The notes under the pieces: model-generated
Database searches by the model: none
What the model saw: the letters and a program-made list of their open reading frames with translations, nothing else
Told to the model about the DNA's origin: nothing
In this document: piece by piece, positions 36,862 to 46,824 of the stretch
Layout: the number at the start of each line of letters is the position of its first letter
Numbering within the stretch: the first letter of the stretch is position 1
NCBI RefSeq assembly: GCF_003992595.1
Contig: NZ_RZNA01000047.1
Location: forward strand, 322,927-386,926
Reading direction: 5' to 3'
Length of the DNA stretch: 64,000 bases
Source: Flagellimonas oceanensis
GTDB taxonomy: Bacteria > Bacteroidota > Bacteroidia > Flavobacteriales > Flavobacteriaceae
Program-made: the position numbers and the translations under genes

Positions 36862-38607
36862 ATGAAGCATAAAATAATAATCGCACTATTTGGAATTGGC
36901 TTACTGTCCAATGTAAGCTGCACCGATCTGGAAGAAGAAGTTATTGATGAATCCCTGGAGGGTAGTGGACAGGCCGAAGCTATCAGCGGTGCCATTGCAC
37001 CAGCCTATGGTCAAATCTCATGGACTTGGAGACACACCAATTATTACGGATTGCAACTGATTCCCGCCGACGAGGCCATATTGCCTTACCGAGGGGGTAC
37101 GGACTGGTATGACAACGGAAAGTTTATCGAAGTGCACCAGCACGATATTGCACCCAGCAACGATTTGGTGGGAAGCTCCTGGAACGAGGTCACACGTAAT
37201 ATTTCCAGAACCCTCACTGCCATTGAGGTATTACAACCATTGGCCGAAGCAGGAGATGCCCAGGCAGAGGGTGCCTTGCATGAAATGATCGCACTGCGGG
37301 CCTATTTGAACATGTTGACCTTGGACAGCTGGGGATTGGCTTTTAGAAAAGAGGCCTCCGGAGAGCTTTCAGAAATAATCAGAGGGCAGGAAGCCATTGA
37401 TTATATCGAGAGTGAATTGCTTTCCGTGGTAGATGTCATAAATACCAGCAGAGGGCCTGGAAGGATTACCCAAGCCACGGTATGGGGCTTTTTGGCCAGA
37501 TTGAATCTCAACTCCGCAGTATATCGCAATCCTTATGGTACTCCCGATTTTACAACAGAGGACATGGACAAAGTGATTGAGTATACCGACAATATCATCG
37601 AATCGGGCATGTATTCGCTGTCTCCAGAGTATTTTGAACTCTTCAATGATGAGAACCATGATAATCCTGAACTGATTTTTGCCTTAGATCAGCGTGGGGT
37701 AATGAACAGGGAGCACAGCCGTTGGGCCTATTGGTCTTTGGCTGGTTCTTGGTATCCTAGACCGGAACATCCCAGTGCTGATGGTACCGATGGACCTGCT
37801 ATTACTTCTGATTTTTACCAGACTTGGGTGGATGCCTATGGGGATCTAGATCCTGCCGAGGCCGATGCCAGATTCTATCAGGAAAACCAAATGATTCCGG
37901 CTGAACTTCAAGACCTTACCGGTGTAACTCCAGAGAATGATGAAGATCACTACTATTGTATGTCCGCTGAGGACTTTGAAATCAATCGTGGAATCATAAG
38001 AGGTGTGATCTGGGGACCCCGTAAAGATGAGAATGGTTCTTTCTATACATGTGATGAGGGGTACCGCATCTATCCTGTTATCCAAAGAAAAGGAAATGGA
38101 CCGGATAAGGATACGGATTATGTGAACCATTCCTTGCAAGTGGATTTTACCAACGAGGGCAGATTGCACAAAAATGGTTATCGCGTATCCAAATACCAGT
38201 TCAGCCGCACCTCGCCCAATGGCAATAATTACAGTAGCGTGGATTTGGTGTTGATGCGCTTGGCGGAGATTTATTTAATGCGTGCCGAAGCAAAATTAAG
38301 GACCGGTGATAACGCAGGTGCCTTGGCCGATGTAAATACAGTGCGAACCTCGAGAACAGCACGTCCAGAACAGACTCCAGCTCCTTTGGCTTCCATTGAT
38401 TTGGATATCATGTTCAGAGAACGTGGATTCGAATTGTACTGGGAAGGCTTTAGAAGAGGGGACCAAATTCGTTTTGGCCACTATGAAGACAGTTGGACAG
38501 AAAAAACAGACGACAACGTATATCACAGATTGTTCCCGATTCCTCAAAATGCCATAGATGGGGCATCCAATGTTGCAGGGTATTTGGAACAGAATGAAGG
38601 CTATTAA
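36862..38607 (+). CDS. SusD/RagB-type surface nutrient-binding lipoprotein
   Basis: This 581-residue lipoprotein (signal ending NVSC) pairs with the preceding SusC to form the lid of the transporter. The N-terminal TPR-containing helical region is visible (ALHEMIALRAYLNMLTLDSWG) and the C-terminal RagB block with LMRLAEIYLMRAEAKLR and FRERGFELYWEGFRRGDQIRFG. The substrate is not encoded in the sequence, but the next two genes are phosphatases. A strong terminator follows. Confidence 0.95.
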   Translation: MKHKIIIALFGIGLLSNVSCTDLEEEVIDESLEGSGQAEAISGAIAPAYGQISWTWRHTNYYGLQLIPADEAILPYRGGTDWYDNGKFIEVHQHDIAPSNDLVGSSWNEVTRNISRTLTAIEVLQPLAEAGDAQAEGALHEMIALRAYLNMLTLDSWGLAFRKEASGELSEIIRGQEAIDYIESELLSVVDVINTSRGPGRITQATVWGFLARLNLNSAVYRNPYGTPDFTTEDMDKVIEYTDNIIESGMYSLSPEYFELFNDENHDNPELIFALDQRGVMNREHSRWAYWSLAGSWYPRPEHPSADGTDGPAITSDFYQTWVDAYGDLDPAEADARFYQENQMIPAELQDLTGVTPENDEDHYYCMSAEDFEINRGIIRGVIWGPRKDENGSFYTCDEGYRIYPVIQRKGNGPDKDTDYVNHSLQVDFTNEGRLHKNGYRVSKYQFSRTSPNGNNYSSVDLVLMRLAEIYLMRAEAKLRTGDNAGALADVNTVRTSRTARPEQTPAPLASIDLDIMFRERGFELYWEGFRRGDQIRFGHYEDSWTEKTDDNVYHRLFPIPQNAIDGASNVAGYLEQNEGY

Positions 38608-38625
38608 TCAGGTGTATTTTTTAGC

Positions 38626-38666
38626 TAAGCGGCAAGTTGGTTTTTCCACTTGCCGCTTACATTTTT
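38626..38666 (+). terminator. Terminator after susD
   Basis: A 12-base stem TAAGCGGCAAGT (38626-38637) pairs with ACTTGCCGCTTA (38648-38659) and is followed by ACATTTTT. The downstream phosphatases could still be reached by read-through. Confidence 0.8.
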
Positions 38667-38688
38667 GTAAAAGAAAAAGAACAGACGC

Positions 38689-39819
38689 ATGAAGATTTCA
38701 GTAAAGACAGCTGCCGCATCCATGGCCATTTTATGGTTAGCAGGCTGCAATACATCAATAAAAGAAGAGAAACCGGAAGCAACCCCCCAAGAAGAACCCT
38801 TGAGCATCATCTTTATGATAGGTGATGGAATGGGGGTGCCACAAGTGTCAACAGCTTACTATTTTGGTGATAGTTTGCCTAATTTTTCCAGATTTAAGCA
38901 TATAGGGCTTCATAAAACCTCGGACAAAGTATATAGGATTACCGATTCAGCGGCAGGAGCCACAGCTTTTTCCATTGGGGAGAAAACCTATAAAAGAGCT
39001 ATCGGTGTGTCTGTAGATTCCATTCCAAAGGAAACCATTTTGAAACGATTGCAAGACGATGGTTATCAAACAGGCTTAATCAGTTTAACCACCATAACGC
39101 ATGCGACACCTGCGAGTTTCTATGCACACGTTCCCGATCGGGACATGCACGAGGAAATAGCCGCTCAGTTGATCGATGCTGAGGTGGATTTCTTTGCTGG
39201 CGGAGGGAAAAAGTTCTTTGATAATAGGGAAGACGGTAGAAATCTTTTTGAAGAATTGATGGGCAAGAATTACCATTTGGATACCTTGGGACTTTCGGAA
39301 ACCGTAAAGGATAAAAAGAATGCCTACTTACTGGCCGACGATGGTATTCCTTCAAAAATAGATGGGCGAAAAAATTACTTGTCAGAAGCAACGACCATGG
39401 CCTTGGAGTATTTCGATCAAAAGCAAGAACCGTTTTTTATGATGGTCGAAGGTTCATACATAGATTGGGGAGGACATGCCGAAAATGCGGAAATGATGAT
39501 TTCAGAAGTGTTGGATTTTGACAAGACCTTAGGCGTTGTGTTGGATTATGTGGAAAACAATCCGAATACCTTGTTGGTGGTCACAGCAGATCATGAAACT
39601 GGAGGTGTGAGTATCGGAAAACATTATGTCGTGGACGATAGCACGGGTAAGAAGACAGAAGTGCCTGAAAAGGTCACTGTTTATTTTAACTCCAACCAAC
39701 ATAGCGGTGAGCTTATCCCTGTTTTCGCAGCTGGACAGGGAGCGGAAAACTTTCAAGGTATCTACGAAAATAACGAGATTTACCACAAAATGATCAACAC
39801 CATAAACCAATCAAAATGA
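38689..39819 (+). CDS. Alkaline phosphatase, lipoprotein
   Basis: The 376-residue lipoprotein (signal ending LAGC) is of the PhoA-like alkaline phosphatase superfamily: the first metal motif FMIGDGMGVPQ, the catalytic Ser in RITDSAAGATAFSIGEKT, DWGGHAEN and VTADHETGG. It releases phosphate from phosphomonoesters at the cell surface. It is shorter than E. coli PhoA. It overlaps by 4 bases the second phosphatase. Confidence 0.93.
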   Translation: MKISVKTAAASMAILWLAGCNTSIKEEKPEATPQEEPLSIIFMIGDGMGVPQVSTAYYFGDSLPNFSRFKHIGLHKTSDKVYRITDSAAGATAFSIGEKTYKRAIGVSVDSIPKETILKRLQDDGYQTGLISLTTITHATPASFYAHVPDRDMHEEIAAQLIDAEVDFFAGGGKKFFDNREDGRNLFEELMGKNYHLDTLGLSETVKDKKNAYLLADDGIPSKIDGRKNYLSEATTMALEYFDQKQEPFFMMVEGSYIDWGGHAENAEMMISEVLDFDKTLGVVLDYVENNPNTLLVVTADHETGGVSIGKHYVVDDSTGKKTEVPEKVTVYFNSNQHSGELIPVFAAGQGAENFQGIYENNEIYHKMINTINQSK

Positions 39820-41594
39820 AAAAAAGAGCCGTCTTCATTCTTTTAGTAGGGAGTGTTTTCTTTATTACGGGAAAGATATTTTCACAAAATACATCCTACA
39901 AAGTCCATTCCCATAACGATTATGCCCAAGATCTGCCCTTTTGGTATGCCTACAGCAATGGTGCATCCTCCATCGAAGCTGATGTTTTTTTAAAGAACAG
40001 TATGCTCTACGTGACTCATGCCGAGGATGAGATAATCGAGGAGCATACCTTGGACAAATTATATCTGGATAGATTGAACAATTTGGAGGCATCAGGAGAA
40101 CTGCGCGAGCTACAGTTGCTTATCGATCTTAAGTCTGATGCTTATGCCACGCTTGAAAAGCTGGAAGAGGTGTTGAAAACCTATCCCAACCTTATCAATG
40201 GGGATAAAGTCAAATTTGTGATTTCAGGGAATCGTCCCCGACCAGAAGAATACCAAAATTATCCACCCTTTATTTGGTTTGACCATCAGAATTTGGAGGA
40301 GTTGAGCCATATGGATCTAAGTAAAGTGGCACTGGTGAGTTCCAGCTATAAGAATTATTCCGTTTGGAATGGATATGGTAGAATGACAGCTCCTGATCTG
40401 GAAAAAGTAAAAGAAGCCATAACCAAGGCAAAGGCATCGGGAAAACCATTCCGTTTTTGGGCCACGCCAGATACAAAGACTGCTTGGGCCCGTTTGGCCC
40501 ATTTGGGGGTCGACTACATCAATACGGATAAACCGGCACTGGCTGAACAGTATCTGGATAAACTTGAAGGAAACACCTTCACTTTGGAAAATCCAGTTGC
40601 CGTTTACCAACCCAAATATGAGTATGATCAAGGTGTCAAACCCACCAATATCATTTTAATGATTGGGGATGGAAATGGTCTGGCACAGATTACTTCGGCC
40701 ATGATAGCCAATCGTGGTAAGCTGACCCTGACGGGCTTAAAAAACATCGGATTGGTAAAAACAGCTTCATACGATGACCTGATTACCGATTCTGCAGCAG
40801 GAGCTACAGCCATGGCTACAGGAAAAAAAACAAATAATAGGGCTATTGGTACCGATCCAGAGGGCCAGGCGTTGCCCAACTTGATCGATGCCCTGAGCAA
40901 AAAGGACTTTAATACAGCCATAGTTTCCACGGATGCCATTTATGGGGCCACGCCGTCATCGTTTTATGCTCACCGAGTGGAGCGGGACGACACCCCGGGA
41001 TTGATCGAGGACCTGAAAAGTAGTCCGTTGGATTTATTTATTGCAGGAGGGGAAAAGGACAAAGAATCCATCGCAAAAGTATTTAGTGAACAGCAACTGG
41101 ATAACCTTTCCGATTTTAAGAACCCGACTGGGATTTATTTGGGCGATAACAAAGCACCCTCCATTTCAAATGGCAGAGGGAGTATGTTGCCCAAAAGTGT
41201 GGCAAAAGCATTATCTGTTCTGGAATCAAAGGAAGAACCATTTTTTCTAATGGTCGAAGGGGCACAAATTGACAACGGAGGCCATTCCAATAGCACAAGC
41301 GATATTGTGCGGGAAATGCTCGATTTTGATCAGACCGTTGCGGAAGCATTGAAGTTTGCCGATGCGAACCAAAATACCCTTGTTATCATTACTGCGGATC
41401 ATGAAACCTCTGGTTTTGGTATTGTTGGGGGCAGTCTGGAAGATGGCTCTGTTCAAGGCGATTTTTTAACCGTGGACCATACGGGTATCATGGTGCCTTT
41501 GTTTTCCTATGGACCCAAATCCGAAAATTTCAATGGTATTTATGAGAACACCGAGATTTTCCATAAAATCTTGGAAATTCTAGATCGATCATAA
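39816..41594 (+). CDS. PLC/GDPD-like phosphodiesterase fused to alkaline phosphatase
   Basis: The 592-residue exported protein joins two enzymes. After the signal peptide, residues about 25-250 resemble the PLC-like phosphodiesterase/AIM6-type TIM barrel: HSHNDYAQDLPF, then SIEADVFL (catalytic Glu-x-Asp), VTHAEDE, and a C-terminal DTKTAWARLAHLGVDYINTDKP. Residues about 270-590 form a full alkaline phosphatase with LMIGDGNGLAQ, ITDSAAGATAMATGKKTN, QIDNGGHSN and ITADHETSG. Such an arrangement would cut a phosphodiester and then remove phosphate from the product; that is inference. It is encoded directly after the single-domain phosphatase. Confidence 0.86.
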   Translation: MKKRAVFILLVGSVFFITGKIFSQNTSYKVHSHNDYAQDLPFWYAYSNGASSIEADVFLKNSMLYVTHAEDEIIEEHTLDKLYLDRLNNLEASGELRELQLLIDLKSDAYATLEKLEEVLKTYPNLINGDKVKFVISGNRPRPEEYQNYPPFIWFDHQNLEELSHMDLSKVALVSSSYKNYSVWNGYGRMTAPDLEKVKEAITKAKASGKPFRFWATPDTKTAWARLAHLGVDYINTDKPALAEQYLDKLEGNTFTLENPVAVYQPKYEYDQGVKPTNIILMIGDGNGLAQITSAMIANRGKLTLTGLKNIGLVKTASYDDLITDSAAGATAMATGKKTNNRAIGTDPEGQALPNLIDALSKKDFNTAIVSTDAIYGATPSSFYAHRVERDDTPGLIEDLKSSPLDLFIAGGEKDKESIAKVFSEQQLDNLSDFKNPTGIYLGDNKAPSISNGRGSMLPKSVAKALSVLESKEEPFFLMVEGAQIDNGGHSNSTSDIVREMLDFDQTVAEALKFADANQNTLVIITADHETSGFGIVGGSLEDGSVQGDFLTVDHTGIMVPLFSYGPKSENFNGIYENTEIFHKILEILDRS

Positions 41595-41598
41595 GTCG

Positions 41599-41637
41599 AA
41601 GGCATCTGATTATTATATTGGGTGCCTTTGCTTTTTG
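41599..41637 (+). terminator. Weak terminator after the phosphatases
   Basis: AAGGCA (41599-41604) can pair with TGCCTT (41623-41628), followed by TTGCTTTTT. The stem is short. Confidence 0.5.
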
Positions 41638-41718
41638 GAAATCTCGAATCAACTGTATTGACCTTTTCCCTGTCATAAAATCATGTTTTTCTTGTATGGG
41701 GAGGTGGATTAAAACCCG

Positions 41719-41726
41719 TAATTTTG
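41719..41726 (+). promoter_or_regulatory. Putative -7 element of the MscS gene promoter
   Basis: TAATTTTG matches TAnnTTTG. TTG at 41692-41694 lies 24 bases upstream, one base outside the usual 17-23 range. It sits 25 bases before the ATG. Confidence 0.45.
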
Positions 41727-41751
41727 TGCATATTTCTTTCAAGAGGAAACT

Positions 41752-43023
41752 ATGGACAAGGATTTAAGCCGTTTATTGTACAATTATTTGACCGAAGCCG
41801 GTATGGCTGAAGGTCTTGCAGCCTACATCAACTTATTTGTGTTGATGATAGTTGTACTGATACTTGTTCTTTTATTGGATGTCCTTATTTGGAAAGTTTT
41901 ACGGGGGCTTTCTGTAAGATTGGCCAGAAAATCCATAAACAATTTTGACAATTTCTTGGTGGCTCATCGGGTTCCCCGCTATGTGGCCCATGTAGTGCCA
42001 CTTACCATTTTGTTGGAGTTTGTACCCGTGGCCTTTGCCGATTTCGACTATGCAGAAAGTATTGCCATAAAAACACTGAAAATACTTTTTGTCCTTCTGA
42101 CGCTGGTAATTTTCCGGAAGTTTTTCAAAAGCGTCAACGGGTATTTGAAAACGCGTCCAAAATTTAGGGATAAACCCATTGATAGCTATGTGCAGGTCTT
42201 CATGATCTTTGCATGGATCATTGGAATATTCACCATTTTTGCCATCGTTACCGATACCACGGTCTGGAAGTTCTTTACAGCTTTGGGTGCTGCTTCCGCA
42301 GTGGTGCTCCTGATTTTCAAAGACTCCATTTTGGGGCTCGTGGCAAGTATACAGGTTACCATCAACGATATTGTCCGAATAGGGGATTGGATCACTTTTG
42401 AAAAATACGGCGCCGACGGCGATGTCGTTGAAATAAGTCTGGCCACTGTAAAGGTCCAAAACTTTGACATGACCATTACAACGATCCCTACCTACGCACT
42501 GATTTCCGATTCCTTCAAGAATTGGCGCGGTATGCAGGTTTCCGGAGGTAGACGAATCAAAAGGTCTTTGGTAATAAGGCAAAAGAGCATTCGCTTTTTA
42601 ACGGATGATGAGATTGAAAGGCTCAAGAAGATTCAATTGGTAGAAACCTATATCGGTGCACGGAACGACCAAATCAAATCATATAACCAGGAGAATAAAA
42701 TCAATAAGGAATTATTGATCAATGGTAGAAACCTGACCAATTTCGGGGTGTTTCGCAAATATGTGACCACTTATCTGGAAACCCACTCGGCCATCAATAA
42801 GAATATGACGTTGATGGTACGTCAGTTACAACCAACGCCTCAAGGGATTCCTTTGGAAATTTATGCATTCAGTTCAGACAAAAGATGGGAGAACTATGAA
42901 TATGTGATGGCGGATATTTTTGATCACCTACTCGCGGCACTCCCTTATTTTTCATTGGAACTTTTTGAACTTCCCGTTTCCAAGGACTTTGTTCCCGTGG
43001 AAGACGACATGGCTCAGTCTTAA
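41752..43023 (+). CDS. MscS-type mechanosensitive channel
   Basis: The 423-residue membrane protein has about five N-terminal helices and the MscS core: pore helix (FFTALGAASAVVLLIFKDSILGLVASIQVTINDIVRIGDWI) followed by the beta domain (TVKVQNFDMTITTIPTYALISDSFKNW). The C-terminal alpha/beta region continues to about residue 410. The channel releases solutes on hypo-osmotic shock. It has no co-directional operon partner; deoD converges from the other side 2 bases away. Confidence 0.92.
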   Translation: MDKDLSRLLYNYLTEAGMAEGLAAYINLFVLMIVVLILVLLLDVLIWKVLRGLSVRLARKSINNFDNFLVAHRVPRYVAHVVPLTILLEFVPVAFADFDYAESIAIKTLKILFVLLTLVIFRKFFKSVNGYLKTRPKFRDKPIDSYVQVFMIFAWIIGIFTIFAIVTDTTVWKFFTALGAASAVVLLIFKDSILGLVASIQVTINDIVRIGDWITFEKYGADGDVVEISLATVKVQNFDMTITTIPTYALISDSFKNWRGMQVSGGRRIKRSLVIRQKSIRFLTDDEIERLKKIQLVETYIGARNDQIKSYNQENKINKELLINGRNLTNFGVFRKYVTTYLETHSAINKNMTLMVRQLQPTPQGIPLEIYAFSSDKRWENYEYVMADIFDHLLAALPYFSLELFELPVSKDFVPVEDDMAQS

Positions 43024-43025
43024 AT

Positions 43026-43730
43026 TTAGCTCGAAGCGGCGGACAAGGCAATTTGAACCATGTCCTTAAACGTTGTTTCGCGGGCATGGGCGGAGAGTCT
43101 CTCATCCGTTACCAAGGAGTCGGAAATGGTTAAAATGGTCAAAGCCTTTACATTGTATTTAGCAGCGATGGTGTAGAGTCCGGCGGTTTCCATTTCCACA
43201 CAGAGCACGCCATATTCGGCCCAGAGTTTGTATTCTTCGGGGTCATCCACATAAAATTCATCCGAAGAGAGCACGTTGCCCGCTTTTATCGGGATGTTGT
43301 TCTTTTGGGCATAGTCCACTGCTTTTATGAAAAGGTCGAAATCGGCTGTGGGGGAATAATCGGAGTTGATGAATCGGGAATTGTTCATGCCCGATGTGGT
43401 TGAAGCTGCCATGGCCAAGACCACATCGTTTAATTTCACATCTTTTTGATACGATCCCGCGGAACCCACACGAATTATATTCTTGACCCCGTAATCGTTG
43501 ATCAGTTCATGAAAATAGATCATGGCGGATGGCATTCCCATACCACTTCCTTGTACAGAGATTCTTTTTCCCTTGTATGTGCCGGTATATCCCAACATGC
43601 CACGAATTTTGTTATAGCAGACAGGATTTTCCAAAAATGTTTCCGCAATCCATTTGGCCCTTAAGGGATCTCCGGGCATAAGAACGGTCTCTGCTATCTC
43701 TCCTGGTTTGGCTTCAATGTGGGTACTCAT
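43026..43730 (-). CDS. deoD: Purine-nucleoside phosphorylase (DeoD type)
   Basis: The 234-residue enzyme phosphorolyses purine nucleosides to base and (deoxy)ribose 1-phosphate. Diagnostic segments are [54 protein letters not shown] and the C-terminal [10 protein letters not shown]. It is downstream of deoC on the same strand with a 7-base gap; together they salvage deoxyribonucleosides. Confidence 0.95.
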   Translation of the reverse strand: MSTHIEAKPGEIAETVLMPGDPLRAKWIAETFLENPVCYNKIRGMLGYTGTYKGKRISVQGSGMGMPSAMIYFHELINDYGVKNIIRVGSAGSYQKDVKLNDVVLAMAASTTSGMNNSRFINSDYSPTADFDLFIKAVDYAQKNNIPIKAGNVLSSDEFYVDDPEEYKLWAEYGVLCVEMETAGLYTIAAKYNVKALTILTISDSLVTDERLSAHARETTFKDMVQIALSAASS

Positions 43731-43737
43731 GATGTTC

Positions 43738-44376
43738 TTATTTGATTAGGGATGGTCCGGAGGATGTCCCAATTCGGGATACGCCCAGTTCAATGTATTG
43801 TATGGCGGTATCTTTGTCCTTGACTCCACCGGAGGCTTTTATTTTTGCATTATTTCCAACTATTCTTTTCATGAGTTTTACATCATCAAAGGTGGCTCCA
43901 CCCGTTCCAAACCCAGTTGAGGTTTTTACATAATCGGCATGTGCTTCAAGAGCTAACTTGCACGCCTTTTCCTTTTCTTTGTCCGTAAGGTAACAGGTTT
44001 CAATGATGACCTTTAATACGTTGTTTCCGATGGTTTCCTTTATGGCTTTGATCTCATCCTGGACGGCATCGTACATTCCCGACTTCAACCATCCGATATT
44101 GATGACCATATCGATTTCATCCGCACCGTTTTCAATACAATCAATGGCTTCGAATATTTTTGCCTTGGTGGACATGGCTCCCAATGGAAAACCTATAACG
44201 GCAGCGATTTTAATATTGGTCTTGTCCAAGCTTTCTTTGGCCAACGGCACATGGCATCCGTTTACGCATACGGCATAAAAACCATGGATTTTGGCCTCCT
44301 CACATAATTTTTTGATATCTGATTCGGTAGCCGTGGGCTTTAAATTGGTGTGGTCAATATATTTTTCCAATGACAT
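43738..44376 (-). CDS. deoC: Deoxyribose-phosphate aldolase
   Basis: The 212-residue class I aldolase cleaves 2-deoxyribose 5-phosphate to acetaldehyde and glyceraldehyde 3-phosphate. Family segments are visible: [56 protein letters not shown] with the Schiff-base lysine, and [10 protein letters not shown] chose ATG 44376 because family proteins begin with [13 protein letters not shown]; a longer frame has no homology. It starts 1 base after the stop of the TerB-like gene. Confidence 0.95.
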   Translation of the reverse strand: MSLEKYIDHTNLKPTATESDIKKLCEEAKIHGFYAVCVNGCHVPLAKESLDKTNIKIAAVIGFPLGAMSTKAKIFEAIDCIENGADEIDMVINIGWLKSGMYDAVQDEIKAIKETIGNNVLKVIIETCYLTDKEKEKACKLALEAHADYVKTSTGFGTGGATFDDVKLMKRIVGNNAKIKASGGVKDKDTAIQYIELGVSRIGTSSGPSLIK

Positions 44377-44377
44377 A

Positions 44378-44782
44378 CTAATGGTTGAACAATTGTTTGA
44401 GCTTAAAGATAGCCAACATCTCCGATCTATTTTTGCCTGCAAAAGATGCAGCAATGGACTCAGCTGTTTCCACAATCAGTTCTTTGATGGTTTCAGGGAA
44501 CTTTTCATGATGGTCCATGTAGAATTCCTTGAACTCTTCAAAGTATTCCTCGCCTTCTTTTTCTTCGCCATCCAACCAATCAAAAACAATTTCGATTTGA
44601 TAGGCGGCATCTGTGTGGAATTCATCTTCGATATCATCGACATCCAACCAATGTTGACGGACATATTTTCGCAATCTTTTTACCTCAATGGGTCTAACAT
44701 TATGGTCGGCCATGGCCACGGCATAAAACAGTTTCCCCAAATTTTGGTAGAATTCGTTTCCTATTTTCTCTGAGTTGAACAT
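44378..44782 (-). CDS. TerB-like domain protein
   Basis: The 134-residue cytosolic protein is mainly helical and acidic and reads like a TerB/tellurite-resistance-type domain: KLFYAVAMADHNVRPIEVKRLRKYV early and ETAESIAASFAGKNRSEMLAIFKL at the end. Function is unknown. It is the first gene of the deoC-deoD run, but no functional link to nucleoside salvage is evident. The ATG at 44782 was chosen because MFNSEKIGNEFYQNLGKL starts the domain. Confidence 0.72.
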   Translation of the reverse strand: MFNSEKIGNEFYQNLGKLFYAVAMADHNVRPIEVKRLRKYVRQHWLDVDDIEDEFHTDAAYQIEIVFDWLDGEEKEGEEYFEEFKEFYMDHHEKFPETIKELIVETAESIAASFAGKNRSEMLAIFKLKQLFNH

Positions 44783-44876
44783 GACTTTTGTTTTTAATCT
44801 CAATTAAAATTAGGGCAAAGAAGCTTGCTTTAATATGATATTTCTCAACTCCCAGTATCAATGAATATCAGGTTTA

Positions 44877-45554
44877 TCAGGGTTTGGTAATGATGCCATC
44901 TTCCATTTCTATGATGCGGTCCGTTCTTTTGGCAAAATCCTTGTCATGCGTTACCACCAAAAGGGATAAGCCCTGTTCCTCTTTTAAGTTTTTGAAGATT
45001 TTGAACACGTTTTCAGAATTGTGACTGTCCAAGTTGCCCGTAGGTTCATCGCCCATCAATATAGTGGGGTCATTGATCAGGGCCCTGGCGATGGCAACCC
45101 GTTGTTTTTCCCCACCCGAGATACGTGAGGCCCGTTGGTGGGCCAAATGACCGATATGCAACATTTCAAGTTTCCGTAGGGCATCTTTTTCTATGGCTGC
45201 ATGTGATCTTTCCGCAAGTTTTTTGGCGGGCAACATCACGTTTTCCAAAACACTGAACTCAGACAGTAAATAGTGGAACTGAAATACAAAACCAATGTTC
45301 TTGTTTCGAATCCTGGCCAGTTCCTTTTGGGACTTACCCGTGACCAGTTGGTCATTGAGGTACAGTTCTCCGGTGTATTCAGTGTCCATGGTGGAAAGTA
45401 TGTAGAGCAAAGTGGATTTGCCAGAACCGGATTTGCCCATGATCGAGGCGAACTCGCCTTGTTTTACACCAAACGAAATATTTTTGAGCACATGGAAGTC
45501 CTTGGGCTTATAAAAGTGTTTGTTGATATTTTTGGCTTCTAAGACGGTGTTCAT
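44877..45554 (-). CDS. LolD/MacB-type ABC transporter ATP-binding protein
   Basis: The 225-residue ATPase has Walker A GKSGSGKST, signature ISGGEKQRVAIARAL and Walker B ILMGDEPTGNLD, followed by the switch His in VVTHDKDFAKR. It energises the permease and adaptor encoded upstream. LolD and MacB-type ATPases cannot be told apart by this sequence alone. Confidence 0.93.
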   Translation of the reverse strand: MNTVLEAKNINKHFYKPKDFHVLKNISFGVKQGEFASIMGKSGSGKSTLLYILSTMDTEYTGELYLNDQLVTGKSQKELARIRNKNIGFVFQFHYLLSEFSVLENVMLPAKKLAERSHAAIEKDALRKLEMLHIGHLAHQRASRISGGEKQRVAIARALINDPTILMGDEPTGNLDSHNSENVFKIFKNLKEEQGLSLLVVTHDKDFAKRTDRIIEMEDGIITKP

Positions 45555-45561
45555 GATGATG

Positions 45562-46824
45562 TTAAGTTCCTCTAATGATCTTTACCGGATCGATTTTTTT
45601 GGCCTTGTTGGAGGGTAGGTACCCCGCTACGAAGGTCGAAATAAGGGCAAATGTGATTCCAATGAGATAATAGGTCCCATTGAAATTTACGGGGTAGGTG
45701 GAAATGGTAGGGAGCGCTTCAGTTTCAAACGGTGCGTTGTCAATGAGATGTGAAAGACCAAAGCCGATCAATAACCCCAATATTCCGCCCATCAGTCCTA
45801 TAATGATGGCCTGAGCCATAAAAATGTATTGCACGTCTTTTCCTGAAAACCCTGTGGCTTTTAAAATGGCAATATCCTTCATTTTTTCATAAATGAGCAT
45901 GTTCAAAATGTTGTAAATACCAAAACCAGCCACAATGAGCAGGGTAATGGAAACAGCATAAGTGATAAGGTTCCTGATATTGGAACCGGTCTCGAATTGG
46001 GCATTGGCCTCATTGATATCAACGGCTTTCACATTGAACTGTTTTTCCAAGCTACGTGCCATGGATTCGGACTCATCAATGTTCAGTAATTTAATGTTGA
46101 TATCGGTCACATAATTTTCAGCTTCGCCCAAAATCTGCTGTACGGTACTGAGGTTGGCAAAACTTTGCACATTGTCGATTTCAGCAATGCCACTTTGATA
46201 GAAACCCACAATCTTCAGAGGGAAAATATCGCCTGCAACAGTGCTGATTTGTACCCTGTCTCCAATGGAAAGCGACATCTTTTCGGCCAATCCGGCCCCT
46301 AATAAAATTCCGTTGTTACTATTCTTCAGGGCTTCGGTAGAGCCCTCAACTATGTTGTCTTGGATATTGGAGAGGCGGGCCTCCTCCATAATGTCCACGC
46401 CAACGAGATTGCCGCCAAGTTCTATGGAACCGGAGAGGTAGAAAATCTGTGCCCTGAGCTGAGGTGTGGCTCCTTTCACATTGGGGTGCTTTTTCAGATA
46501 GCTCAAAATAGGCAGGGCATTGTGTATTTTTTCCTGATTTTGCTTGGGTTTTATGGAGTGTACAATGTTCATGGTGGACGTGAATTCACCATACAGTGAA
46601 ATAGGCTGGGTTTCGGAAGGGCGTATTTCGTTGTACATGTGGATATGCGGGGTCTGGTTCAGTACCAAATCATCCAGCATGGCATTGAGCCCTGTCATAA
46701 AACTTACGAGGGTAATGTAGGCGCCAATTCCAAAAGTGACCCCCAGGGTGGCGGTAACCGTGGATTTCATCTTGGTAATAAGATGTGTTTTGGCAATGCC
46801 CAGTATCACGCTCCAATTGATCAT
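45562..46824 (-). CDS. MacB/LolE-type ABC transporter permease
   Basis: The 420-residue permease has one N-terminal membrane helix, a large periplasmic MacB_PCD domain (residues about 45-290) and three helices at the C-terminus (FtsX-like domain, with EKMKDIAILKATGFSGKDVQYIFM). It is the mechanotransmission subunit of a tripartite exporter. It overlaps the adaptor gene by 4 bases and is 7 bases before the ATPase gene. Confidence 0.92.
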   Translation of the reverse strand: MINWSVILGIAKTHLITKMKSTVTATLGVTFGIGAYITLVSFMTGLNAMLDDLVLNQTPHIHMYNEIRPSETQPISLYGEFTSTMNIVHSIKPKQNQEKIHNALPILSYLKKHPNVKGATPQLRAQIFYLSGSIELGGNLVGVDIMEEARLSNIQDNIVEGSTEALKNSNNGILLGAGLAEKMSLSIGDRVQISTVAGDIFPLKIVGFYQSGIAEIDNVQSFANLSTVQQILGEAENYVTDINIKLLNIDESESMARSLEKQFNVKAVDINEANAQFETGSNIRNLITYAVSITLLIVAGFGIYNILNMLIYEKMKDIAILKATGFSGKDVQYIFMAQAIIIGLMGGILGLLIGFGLSHLIDNAPFETEALPTISTYPVNFNGTYYLIGITFALISTFVAGYLPSNKAKKIDPVKIIRGT

